This document shows positions 56,197-64,000 of a DNA stretch of 64,000 bases, piece by piece. Made by a program: the position numbers and the translations under genes. The notes below the pieces were generated by a model that saw nothing but the letters and a program-made list of their open reading frames with translations, was not told the DNA's origin and did no database searches. The DNA lies in NCBI RefSeq assembly GCF_002013375.1, contig NZ_MAEW01000011.1, positions 124,001-188,000 of the forward strand, read 5' to 3'. Positions within the stretch are counted from its first letter, which is position 1, and every line of letters starts with the position of its first letter. The DNA comes from Mycobacterium sp. D16Q13. Lineage in GTDB: Bacteria; Actinomycetota; Actinomycetes; Mycobacteriales; Mycobacteriaceae.

Positions 56197-58275
56197 ATGA
56201 CGATTGTTCCGCCTCCCGTCGAGGACACCGCGATGCGGGCGTGGGAGTTCCCCGAGAACGACCCCGAACCGCCCGCATCGTCGGCCAAGTACGCACCCGG
56301 CGAGCCGCAGCTGCGTGCTGCGGCCTTCGGGACGCTGATCGGTCTGCTGGTGGCGGTGTTACTGGGCGCGGCCTATGGCGCCGAGCCCGGCGGTTCACTG
56401 TGGGCCTTGAACAAAACCGTCTTCACCACTCACTCCCAGGACGTGGCTGTGCGTGCCGTGGTTTCCCCGCTCAAGAACGCCCAGGACATCCTGGGCAATG
56501 GCACGCAGCCCTCTCCCGATCAACTCACCGAGGCGCGTACCTCACTCAACGAGGCCAAACGAGGACTGGAGTTCGTCTCCGCCTCCAATGAACGCACCAC
56601 ACTGCAGAACCTCTATCTGCAGCTCACTCAGCAGCTGCGCCAGTACACACCCGAACAGGCACAGCAACTTCCCGCGCTACCCGCGCCCCCAGGCGTGAAC
56701 ACCGACGCGAATCTGGCCGCCAACGTGGGGCCCGCCGCACCGGCGTCATCGCCGCCAAGCTGGGGCTACGCCGCCGCCGCGAGCGCACCGGGCCCGGCAC
56801 CGCAGTCCTACTCGGCTCCCCCGCCTCCCGGAATTCCGGTCGATCCCGTTGCCGACTGGCCGGCTCCGGTCGCGCCGCCGTTGACGCCCAACCTGCTCGA
56901 TCTGGGTGGCTACGACCCGTCGTGGTCTCTGCTCTACGGATACAACGTCTTGGACTGGTTCAACTGGGGACTGTCCGGCTTCAACCGGTACGGGTTCGAC
57001 TTCATGGGCTTCGACCGATGGGGTTACGACCGATGGGGTTACGACCGATGGGGTTACGACCGGTCGGGTTACAACTGGGACGGCTACAACTGGTCGGGCT
57101 ACAACCGCGACGGTCGAGATCGGGACGGCCGCAACGAATGGGGTCAGTTCCGCGACGACGATCCCCGCGACCAGGGTTGGTACGACCGGTATCACCCGTA
57201 TCGGGAGTACTACGACTGGAAGTTCCAGAACACCAACCCGGTGTACAGCCGCAACCTGTGGGATCAAGCGCATGGAATCAATCCCGCGCAATACCGGGAT
57301 TGGAACCTGAATCGCGGCTGGGACAACCCGTTAGAGCGCGACTGGTCCCCCGTAACCAGCACCGCCCGGGTCGCCGACCGCCCGGTACTGTCCGAGCCGG
57401 TGGTGAACCTCGATGCGTCACTCGCGCAGTTCCTCACCGATGACAAGTCCGCCCGTCCATCGGGGGATCTCATCAAGGATCTGTCGACTAAGTCGGTCCG
57501 AAACTTCAGCAAGGAATTGGCCACCCCGCCCCCGGCTCCCGAAAAGGCACCGACATCGGTGCCCCCTGCCGAGGTAAAGCCCGCCGCCCCACCGGTATTG
57601 ACGGCGCCAGTGCCGACAGTTCCGCCCAAGCAAGTGCCCGAAGATTTCACACCCCCGTCACTGCCGACGGTTCCGCCACTGACACCGGCCCCGTCCACGG
57701 AGCCGCGCGCAACGTCCAGCACGTCGAGCCCGGCCCCGTCGACCGAACCGTCACACTCACCGACCCCGACGTCCGGGCCTCCGACCGATGCCACCACCAG
57801 CCCGTCCGCTCCCGCTCCCACCTCGGCTGCTCCCGGACCCACACCGAAGGAGGAGACCTCCGCGCCCGTGACGACGCCGACGGCCCCGACTCACGAGACA
57901 CCGGTCACGCCAACGCCACGCCAAACGGTCACCACAGCACCACCGGAAACAGCCGAGCCATCGGTCGCTCCCGAACCGACCAAGCAGCGCAGCACGCCGA
58001 CGTACGAGACGCCGACGTCCGAAGCGCCCGCACCGCGGGCGACCGTAGAACCTGCGCCCCAGCAGGTCCCGACCGAGGCTCCAGCGAAGCAGACACCCGT
58101 CGAGCGTGAGACGCCCCCGTCACGAGCGTCGGCGCCAGAAACCGCGGCGCCTACACGCGACGCGCCCACGCGGGAGGCACCGACGTACAGCACCGCGACA
58201 CAGGCACCCAGTTCGGGCGGCAGCAGCGGTGGTGGTTACGGCGGCGGTGGCAGCAGCGGTGGCGGCCACCACTAG
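56197..58275 (+). CDS. Membrane-anchored Pro/Thr-rich protein with Gly-aromatic pentapeptide repeats
   Basis: 692 residues from the ATG at 56197 (AGAGGG upstream). One membrane helix lies at about residues 42-62 (FGTLIGLLVAVLLGAAYGAE), followed by an extracytoplasmic helical segment (SLWALNKTVFTTHSQDVAVR; LTEARTSLNEAKRGLEFVS) resembling the outer part of some mycobacterial anti-sigma proteins (DUF5667-like), an impression only. Residues about 261-315 are eleven pentapeptides of the form G-[FY]-[DN]-x-x, rich in Trp, Tyr and Arg. The last ~220 residues are Pro/Thr/Ala-rich and end in Gly-Ser-Gly-Tyr repeats and HH. It is probably exposed in the cell wall. No enzyme domain is visible and the function is unknown. 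Confidence 0.8.
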   Translation: MTIVPPPVEDTAMRAWEFPENDPEPPASSAKYAPGEPQLRAAAFGTLIGLLVAVLLGAAYGAEPGGSLWALNKTVFTTHSQDVAVRAVVSPLKNAQDILGNGTQPSPDQLTEARTSLNEAKRGLEFVSASNERTTLQNLYLQLTQQLRQYTPEQAQQLPALPAPPGVNTDANLAANVGPAAPASSPPSWGYAAAASAPGPAPQSYSAPPPPGIPVDPVADWPAPVAPPLTPNLLDLGGYDPSWSLLYGYNVLDWFNWGLSGFNRYGFDFMGFDRWGYDRWGYDRWGYDRSGYNWDGYNWSGYNRDGRDRDGRNEWGQFRDDDPRDQGWYDRYHPYREYYDWKFQNTNPVYSRNLWDQAHGINPAQYRDWNLNRGWDNPLERDWSPVTSTARVADRPVLSEPVVNLDASLAQFLTDDKSARPSGDLIKDLSTKSVRNFSKELATPPPAPEKAPTSVPPAEVKPAAPPVLTAPVPTVPPKQVPEDFTPPSLPTVPPLTPAPSTEPRATSSTSSPAPSTEPSHSPTPTSGPPTDATTSPSAPAPTSAAPGPTPKEETSAPVTTPTAPTHETPVTPTPRQTVTTAPPETAEPSVAPEPTKQRSTPTYETPTSEAPAPRATVEPAPQQVPTEAPAKQTPVERETPPSRASAPETAAPTRDAPTREAPTYSTATQAPSSGGSSGGGYGGGGSSGGGHH
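56977..57141 (+). repeat. Coding tandem repeat, 11 x 15 bp
   Basis: Encodes the G-[FY]-[DN]-x-x pentapeptides. Three central units are identical at DNA level (GACCGATGGGGTTAC within 57012-57060), which indicates recent slippage or selection for sameness. The outer units have diverged. Confidence 0.85.
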
Positions 58276-58298
58276 CGAGAGCCCCACCACAGCAGAAG

Positions 58299-58312
58299 TA
58301 AGGGTACCCTTA
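58299..58312. promoter_or_regulatory. 14-bp perfect palindrome before the methyltransferase gene
   Basis: TAAGGGTACCCTTA ends 4 bp before the ATG at 58317. It lies where a repressor would block transcription or ribosome entry. Confidence 0.5.
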
Positions 58313-58316
58313 TTTC

Positions 58317-58913
58317 ATGCCGACAACATGGATGGACACCGTGGTACGCCAGGTGCGCAGGGTGGGCGACTTCCCGTTTCCTCACCAGGCGGCCTTCATG
58401 CTCGACAATCCGATTCATCGAAGGTTCGTGAATCCCGCGGGCGTAGCCGAGCGGCTGGCGCTGCGTGGTGACGAACGAGTGTTGGAGATCGGCCCAGGGC
58501 CGGGAATCTTCAGCGTGCAGATCGCCCCACGACTCCCGTCCGGCCATCTCGACTTGTTCGACGTGCAGCCCGAGATGCTCGACAAGGTGAAACGCAAACT
58601 CGACCGGGCCGGATATCGGAACGCGGGATTTCACTCGGGCGACGCCAGCAATGGACTTCCCTTCCCGGACAACTCCTTTGACATCGCCTTCCTCGCCAGC
58701 GTGATCGGCGAAGTCCCCGACAAGACCGCATGCATCCGGTCGCTGCACAAGGCGCTCAAACCCGGCGGACGGCTGGTGTTCCAGGAGATCTTCCTCGACC
58801 CCGATCGCCTGAGCATCTCCGAGCTACGCGCCCTCGCCGAATCAGGGGGTTTCGCCTTTGCCTCGGCGACCGGAAGCCGGTGGCGCGACATCGTGGAGTT
58901 CACCCGAACCTGA
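58317..58913 (+). CDS. Class I SAM-dependent methyltransferase
   Basis: 198 residues. SAM motif I is RVLEIGPGPGIFSVQIAPRL at about 53. The acidic end of strand 2 is in LDLFDVQPEMLDKV, then GDASNGLPFPDNSFD and LKPGGRLVFQEIF. The fold is that of UbiE/Ubi-like small-molecule methyltransferases. The substrate is unknown. The short leader with a palindrome suggests dedicated regulation. It stands alone between the repeat protein and the reductase genes. Confidence 0.88.
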   Translation: MPTTWMDTVVRQVRRVGDFPFPHQAAFMLDNPIHRRFVNPAGVAERLALRGDERVLEIGPGPGIFSVQIAPRLPSGHLDLFDVQPEMLDKVKRKLDRAGYRNAGFHSGDASNGLPFPDNSFDIAFLASVIGEVPDKTACIRSLHKALKPGGRLVFQEIFLDPDRLSISELRALAESGGFAFASATGSRWRDIVEFTRT

Positions 58914-59268
58914 TCCCACCCCGCCACATCGGGTACACCATCGACGGCCATTTCCTCGGCCCACAGCACGGTTCAGGGCTCGACCATCGATGCCCATTCT
59001 TCGTGTAAACCCGCGAGCACCGGCGCCCCGCCGGCCCCCGTGAGCAACCGCCGCGTGCGCCATGGCAATCCCTTTCACAGCACGTAAGCCGGATAATCCT
59101 TCGTGCGGGAAGGCGCGAGCGCAACGGTTCCCGCGGCCGCGTCGGCAGTGGATTTGCATCCCGGATAGTGGGAGCCTGTTGTGAGGAATACCATATCTGG
59201 ATATATCGTTAGTTTAGGTAATCTACTTTTCAGACTTCCAAAGAACACCCTGTTGATTTGAGGCTGCC
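58914..59268. other. 355-bp gap before the carboxylic acid reductase
   Basis: No frame here has coding character. The right part (59186-59268) is AT-richer and should hold the reductase promoter. It includes a small dyad ATATC-TG-GATAT at 59193-59204 and a TTAGTTTAGG half-site at about 59209 that resembles half an iron box but lacks the second half. Confidence 0.5.
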
Positions 59269-62200
59269 ATGACCGTGACCCACGAGACCGACCCGCAGCT
59301 GGAGCAGCTGGCCCGCCGCATCGAAAATCTGCGTGAGAGCGATCCACAGTTCCGCGCCACTGCACCCGATCGCACGGTCGCCGAGCAGGTACTGCGCCCC
59401 GGCCTACATCTCTCCGAGGCCATCGCGACGTTGATGACCGGATACGCCGAGCGCCCGGCGCTGGGCGAGCGTGCACGTGAACTGGTCACCGACCACGAGG
59501 GCCGGACCGTGCTGCGGCTGCTCCCCCGTTTCGACACCACCACCTACGGTGAATTATGGTCCCGGACAACGTCTGTCGCAGCATACTGGCACCACGACGC
59601 GGCTCATTCGGTCAACGGTGGCGACCTGGTGGCGACCCTCGGGTTCACCAGCATCGACTACACCGTGCTGGACCTCGCGATCATGATTCTCGGCGGGGTC
59701 GCGGTTCCGCTGCAGACCAGTGCACCGGCGTCGCAGTGGACCACCATTCTCGCCGAGACCGAACCCAACACGCTGGCCGTGAGCGTCGAATTGATCGGCA
59801 CCGCATTGGAATCGGTACTCGCCACCCCGTCGATCAAGCAGGTCGTGGTGTTCGACTACACCCCCGAGGTCGATGCGCAACGCGAGGCCTTCGACGCCGC
59901 TAGCGCACAGCTCGCGGGAACCGGTATCACCATCGAGCCGCTCGATGGGGTGATCACCCGCGGCGCAAAGCTTCCCGCGGCCCCGCTCTACGCACCCTCC
60001 GACGGCGACGACCCGCTCGCGCTGCTGATCTACACCTCCGGCAGCACCGGGGCCCCCAAGGGCGCCATGCACAGTGAGAACATCGTGCGCCGCTGGTGGA
60101 TTCGCGAAGACGTCATGGCCGGGACCGAGAACCTGCCGATGATCGGACTGAACTTCATGCCGATGAGCCACATCATGGGCCGCGGCACACTCACTTCGAC
60201 GCTGTCCACCGGTGGACTCGGGTACTTCGCCGCATCCAGCGACATGTCAACGCTCTTCGACGACATGGAGCTGATCCGCCCCACCGCACTCGCCCTGGTG
60301 CCCCGCGTATGCGACATGGTCTTCCAGCGGTTCCAGACGGAGGTGGATCGCCGCCTCGCCAGCGGTCACGCCGCGGATCCAGATGCGGTGGCCGCAGAGG
60401 TCAAGGCCGAGATTCGTGACAACCTCTTTGGTGGACGTGTACTGGCGGTCATGGTGGGCTCGGCACCGCTATCCGAAGAGCTGGGCGAATTCATCGAGTC
60501 CTGCTTCGAGCTGCATCTGACCGACGGATACGGATCCACCGAGGCGGGCATGGTGTTCCGTGATGGAGTCGTGCAACGCCCGCCGGTCATCGAGTACAAG
60601 CTGGTCGACGTGCCCGAGCTGGGGTACTTCTCCACCGACCAGCCGCACCCGCGCGGTGAGCTGCTGCTGAAGACCGACGGCATGTTCCTCGGCTACTACA
60701 AGCGTCCCGAGGTCACCGCAGGCGTCTTCGACGAAGACGGCTTCTACATGACCGGCGACATTGTCACCGAGCTCGCCCACGACAACATCCAGATTGTCGA
60801 TCGCCGTAACAACGTGCTCAAACTGTCCCAGGGCGAGTTCGTCGCGGTCGCCACACTGGAAGCCGAGTACGCCAACAGCCCTGTGGTGCACCAAATCTAC
60901 GTGTATGGCAGCAGCGAAAGGTCCTATCTGCTGGCGGTCGTGGTGCCGACACCGGAAGCCGTCGCGGCCGCACAGGGCGACGCAGCGGCACTGAAGGCGA
61001 CCATCGCGGATTCGTTGCAGGACATCGCCCGAGAGATCCAGTTGCAGTCCTACGAGATCCCGCGCGACTTCATCATCGAGCCCCAGCCATTCACCCAGGG
61101 CAACGGACTGCTGACCGGCATTGCCAAGCTGGCCCGTCCGAACCTCAAGTCGCACTACGGCGATCGGCTGGAACAGATGTACGCCGACATCGCCGAGCAG
61201 CAGAGCTTGGAAATGCACCGGCTGCGTTCCGATTACGATCCCGATAAGCCCGCGCTGGAGACGGTGCTCAAGGCTGCACAGGCTCTACTGGGCGTCTCGT
61301 CGGCCGAACTCACCGCGGACGCACATTTCACCGACCTGGGTGGCGATTCACTGTCCGCCTTGTCCTTCTCTGATCTATTGCGCGATATCTTTGGCGTCGA
61401 GGTCCCCGTCGGAGTCATCGTCAGTGCCGCGAACGACCTCAGCGGTATCGCGAAGTTCGTTGATGAGCAACGCCATTCGGGCGGAAGCCGACCGACCGCC
61501 GAAACGGTGCACGGCGCCGGGCACACCGAGATCCGCGCCGCAGACCTGACCCTGGACAAGTTCATCGACGAGGCCACGTTGCAGGCGGCCCCCTCGCTCC
61601 CCCGAGCGGTCGGAGTCCCGCAGACGGTGCTCTTGACCGGGTCCAACGGCTACCTGGGCCACTATCTGGCACTGGAATGGCTTGAACGCCTGGACAAGAC
61701 CGGCGGCAAGCTCATCGTCATCGTCCGTGGCAAGGACGCCGACGCCGCCTACCGCCGCCTCGAGGAAGCGTTCGATACCGGCGACACCGAACTGCTTGCG
61801 CACTTCCGGGCGCTGGCCGAAACGCAGCTGGAGGTGCTCGCGGGCGATATCGGCGACCCCGACCTCGGCCTGGAATCCGGCACCTGGCAGCGCCTGGCCG
61901 ACACCGTGGACGTGATCGTGCACCCGGCCGCACTGGTGAACCATGTACTGCCCTACAAGCAGCTGTTCGGCCCGAATGTCGTTGGGACCGCTGAAATCAT
62001 CAAGCTGGCACTGACCACCAAGATCAAGCCCATCACCTATCTGTCCACGGTCGCGGTCGCGGCGTATGTCGATCCGGCCACCTTCGACGAAGAGTCCGAT
62101 ATCCGGCTCATCAGCGCGGTGCGCCCCGTGGACGAGCTGTACGCAAACGGCTACGGCAACAGCAAGTGGGCGGGCGAGGTGCTGCTGCGCGAAGCGCACG

Positions 62201-62835
62201 ACCTCTGCGGCCTGCCGGTCGCGGTGTTCCGCTCCGACATGATCCTGGCCCACAGCCGCTATACCGGCCAGCTCAACGTCCCCGACCAGTTCACCCGCCT
62301 GATCCTCAGCGTGATCGCGACCGGCATCGCACCCGGATCGTTTTATCAGGCGCAGGTCACGGCTGAGCGTCCCCGTGCGCACTATGACGGGCTGCCGGGT
62401 GACTTCACCGCAGAGGCCATCACGACGTTGGGCACGCAGGTGCCGGAGGGCCCCGAGGCCTATGTGACGTACGACTGTGTGAACCCCCATTCCGACGGCA
62501 TCTCGCTGGACAACTTCGTCGACTGGCTCATCGACGCCGGCTACCGCATTCGGCGCATCGACAACTACAGCGAGTGGTTCGACCGCTTCGACACCGCCCT
62601 CCGCGGCCTGCCCGAAAAGCAAAAGCAGCACTCTCTGTTGCCGTTGCTGCACGCGTTCGAACAACCCTCCGGCGCCGAAGACCATGGAGTAGTTCCGGCC
62701 AAGCGTTTCCAGCACGCGGTCCAGGCGGCCGGAATCGGCCCGGTCGGCCAAGACGGCACGACCGACATTCCTCGTCTGTCGCGGCAGCTGATCGTCAAGT
62801 ACGCCAAGGACCTCGAACAGCTCGGTCTTCTGTAG
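59269..62835 (+). CDS. car: Carboxylic acid reductase (A-T-R)
   Basis: 1188 residues. The adenylation domain (1-650) has [25 protein letters not shown] and [10 protein letters not shown] carrier domain has the phosphopantetheine Ser694 in [10 protein letters not shown]. The reductase domain (about 755-1188) has [22 protein letters not shown] and [16 protein letters not shown] (Tyr, Lys). It activates a carboxylic acid with ATP, loads it on the carrier arm and reduces it to the aldehyde with NADPH. It needs a PPTase from elsewhere. The size matches CAR of Nocardia and mycobacterial FadD9. Fatty and aromatic acids are typical substrates. A second, homologous gene follows after 53 bp. Confidence 0.95.
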   Translation: MTVTHETDPQLEQLARRIENLRESDPQFRATAPDRTVAEQVLRPGLHLSEAIATLMTGYAERPALGERARELVTDHEGRTVLRLLPRFDTTTYGELWSRTTSVAAYWHHDAAHSVNGGDLVATLGFTSIDYTVLDLAIMILGGVAVPLQTSAPASQWTTILAETEPNTLAVSVELIGTALESVLATPSIKQVVVFDYTPEVDAQREAFDAASAQLAGTGITIEPLDGVITRGAKLPAAPLYAPSDGDDPLALLIYTSGSTGAPKGAMHSENIVRRWWIREDVMAGTENLPMIGLNFMPMSHIMGRGTLTSTLSTGGLGYFAASSDMSTLFDDMELIRPTALALVPRVCDMVFQRFQTEVDRRLASGHAADPDAVAAEVKAEIRDNLFGGRVLAVMVGSAPLSEELGEFIESCFELHLTDGYGSTEAGMVFRDGVVQRPPVIEYKLVDVPELGYFSTDQPHPRGELLLKTDGMFLGYYKRPEVTAGVFDEDGFYMTGDIVTELAHDNIQIVDRRNNVLKLSQGEFVAVATLEAEYANSPVVHQIYVYGSSERSYLLAVVVPTPEAVAAAQGDAAALKATIADSLQDIAREIQLQSYEIPRDFIIEPQPFTQGNGLLTGIAKLARPNLKSHYGDRLEQMYADIAEQQSLEMHRLRSDYDPDKPALETVLKAAQALLGVSSAELTADAHFTDLGGDSLSALSFSDLLRDIFGVEVPVGVIVSAANDLSGIAKFVDEQRHSGGSRPTAETVHGAGHTEIRAADLTLDKFIDEATLQAAPSLPRAVGVPQTVLLTGSNGYLGHYLALEWLERLDKTGGKLIVIVRGKDADAAYRRLEEAFDTGDTELLAHFRALAETQLEVLAGDIGDPDLGLESGTWQRLADTVDVIVHPAALVNHVLPYKQLFGPNVVGTAEIIKLALTTKIKPITYLSTVAVAAYVDPATFDEESDIRLISAVRPVDELYANGYGNSKWAGEVLLREAHDLCGLPVAVFRSDMILAHSRYTGQLNVPDQFTRLILSVIATGIAPGSFYQAQVTAERPRAHYDGLPGDFTAEAITTLGTQVPEGPEAYVTYDCVNPHSDGISLDNFVDWLIDAGYRIRRIDNYSEWFDRFDTALRGLPEKQKQHSLLPLLHAFEQPSGAEDHGVVPAKRFQHAVQAAGIGPVGQDGTTDIPRLSRQLIVKYAKDLEQLGLL

Positions 62836-62888
62836 GTCCAGGTGAGCCCCCGCGCTTACAGAATCGACGGTTTCGTAAGCTGCCCGAT

Positions 62889-64000
62889 ATGACGATCGAC
62901 GCCACCGCTGCCCATACGAAGGAAGCACGTCGTCAGCGGTTGGGTGACCGCGTGAGGCGTCTCTTCACCGAGGATCCGCAGTTCCGGGCCGCCAAACCTG
63001 ACACCGCGGTCGATGCCGCCGTCGCGGTGCCCGGTCTGCGGCTCGCACAGGTGGTCGCCACGATCATGGACGGATACGCCGAACGTCCCGCCCTCGGACA
63101 CCGCGCCCAGAAGCTCGTCACCGATGAGGCGGGACGCTCGACGCTGCGTCCGCTGCCCGAATTCGAGACCGTCACCTACGGCGAGCTGTGGGGTATGGCC
63201 CGTGCGCTGGCTTCTGCCTGGCATCACGATGCCCACGCTCCGGTGCGGACCGGCGATTTTGTCGCGATGCTCGGCTTCACGAGCGTCGACTACACTGCGG
63301 TTGATCTCGCGTGCATCCACCTGGGCGCGGTAGCGGTGCCGCTGCAGACCAGCGCGCCCGCATCGAATTGGACCGCGATCCTTGCCGAGTCCGAACCCTC
63401 GGTACTGGCCGTAAGCGCCGAGTTATTGGATGCGGCAATGGAATCGGCACTCGTTACGCCGTCCCTGCGGCATATCACTGTCTTCGACTACCACCCCGGT
63501 GTCGACACACAGCACGAGAGCATCGAATCCGCGCAGCACCGGATCGCCGAAGCCGGCCTGCCGATTTCCGTTGACGTGATATCCGCGGTGATCGGACATG
63601 GGCGCGCCCTGCCGGAGGCTCCCCTGTTCACCGCCGCCGAAGGCGACGACCCCTTGGCCCTGGTGATCTACACCTCGGGAAGTACGGGCACCCCCAAGGG
63701 CGCCACATACACCGAGAAGATGGTCGCCAAACCATGGCTGCGGGCCGACACCCTGAGCTCCAAGGCCGAAATTCCTTTGATCAATCTCAATTTCATGCCG
63801 ATGAGCCACGTGATGGGACGCGGCAGCCTGGTCACCGCGCTGGCCTGTGGCGGCCTTGCCTACTTCGCGGCGTCCAGCGATATGTCCACCCTCTTCGAGG
63901 ACATCACCCTCACCCGCCCCACGGTGGTGACTCTCGTTCCCCGCGTGTGCGACATGCTCTTTCAGCGTTACCGCAATGAGGTCGAACGCCGCGCCGGGGA
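62889..64000 (+). CDS. car: Second carboxylic acid reductase, 3' part off window
   Basis: Only the first 370 codons are present, all within the adenylation domain: [60 protein letters not shown] and [10 protein letters not shown]. It aligns along its whole visible length with the preceding CAR, so the pair arose by tandem duplication and has since diverged. Gene order and spacing suggest one transcript. Whether carrier and reductase domains follow cannot be seen. Start ATG 62889 matches the start of the first copy. Confidence 0.9.
   Translation, partial: MTIDATAAHTKEARRQRLGDRVRRLFTEDPQFRAAKPDTAVDAAVAVPGLRLAQVVATIMDGYAERPALGHRAQKLVTDEAGRSTLRPLPEFETVTYGELWGMARALASAWHHDAHAPVRTGDFVAMLGFTSVDYTAVDLACIHLGAVAVPLQTSAPASNWTAILAESEPSVLAVSAELLDAAMESALVTPSLRHITVFDYHPGVDTQHESIESAQHRIAEAGLPISVDVISAVIGHGRALPEAPLFTAAEGDDPLALVIYTSGSTGTPKGATYTEKMVAKPWLRADTLSSKAEIPLINLNFMPMSHVMGRGSLVTALACGGLAYFAASSDMSTLFEDITLTRPTVVTLVPRVCDMLFQRYRNEVERRAG

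Noticed and set aside
59209..59227. Possible iron box TTAGTTTAGG before the first CAR gene
   Set aside because: Only the left half fits; the full 19 bases match the IdeR consensus at about 11 positions and show no dyad.
1..64000. CRISPR arrays, insertion sequences, prophage genes
   Set aside because: No regularly spaced repeats, transposase, integrase or phage structural genes were seen on either strand.

Overview
The window reads as chromosome of a rapidly growing mycobacterium, most plausibly the Mycobacteroides abscessus/chelonae group. This is inferred from several things: high G+C, the gene content (PknH-type lipoprotein, LfrA-like efflux pump, carboxylic acid reductases, an NRPS with MbtH), frequent GTG/TTG starts, leaderless-looking promoters and very tight gene packing. 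No insertion sequence, CRISPR array or rRNA was seen. The species is not proven by anything here.

Layout. 1-2.2 kb: a MerR-type regulator (cut by the left edge) divergent from a SnoaL-like/SDR gene pair, with two matching MerR-type promoters between them. 2.2-2.7 kb: no convincing gene. 2.7-5.75 kb: an S9 peptidase and a CPBP membrane protease. 5.9-6.4 kb: four tRNA genes (Val-CAC on the minus strand; Gly-GCC, Cys-GCA and Val-GAC on the plus strand). 6.4-11.5 kb: accessory-looking DNA with a TacA/TacT-type toxin-antitoxin pair, two convergent orphan genes with what looks like a fused junction, a nitrilase-family hydrolase, a small His-rich protein and a PknH-domain lipoprotein. 11.7-13.4 kb: an aldo/keto reductase and a BKACE-family enzyme.

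13.4-33.2 kb is a purine-to-allantoin catabolic locus. Guanine deaminase and an 8-oxoguanine-deaminase-like amidohydrolase feed xanthine/urate. Xanthine dehydrogenase (Fe-S and Mo domains fused, FAD subunit separate, XdhC maturase) makes urate. Uricase, HIU hydrolase and OHCU decarboxylase make S-allantoin. An allantoin racemase, a PuuE-type allantoinase and an allantoicase continue to ureidoglycolate and urea. An NCS2 permease (carrying a degenerate second OHCU-decarboxylase domain), an NCS1 permease, a DctA-type symporter, an HpcH/HpaI-like protein, a MocA-like nucleotidyltransferase and a GntR regulator complete the set. Ureidoglycolate lyase and urease are not in the window.

33.2-50.3 kb holds the most interesting system. 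A minus-strand set runs SDR, MFS exporter, [19-bp iron-box-like dyad], formyltransferase, MbtH, then a 4023-residue trimodular NRPS (C-A-T-E-C-A-T-C-A-T-R). Its terminal reductase domain closely resembles that of the carboxylic acid reductase 13 kb away. Together these suggest an iron-regulated, formylated, reductively released tripeptide (a candidate siderophore or peptide aldehyde/alcohol). No ornithine/lysine N-hydroxylase lies nearby.

50.4-64 kb: a SUKH-domain lipoprotein, an M48 peptidase, a small hypothetical protein, a YqeY protein, a TetR/MFS pair resembling LfrR/LfrA with two identically built operators, a GNAT enzyme, a membrane-anchored protein with Gly-aromatic pentapeptide repeats and a Pro/Thr stalk, a methyltransferase behind a perfect 14-bp palindrome, and two tandem carboxylic acid reductases, the second cut by the right edge.
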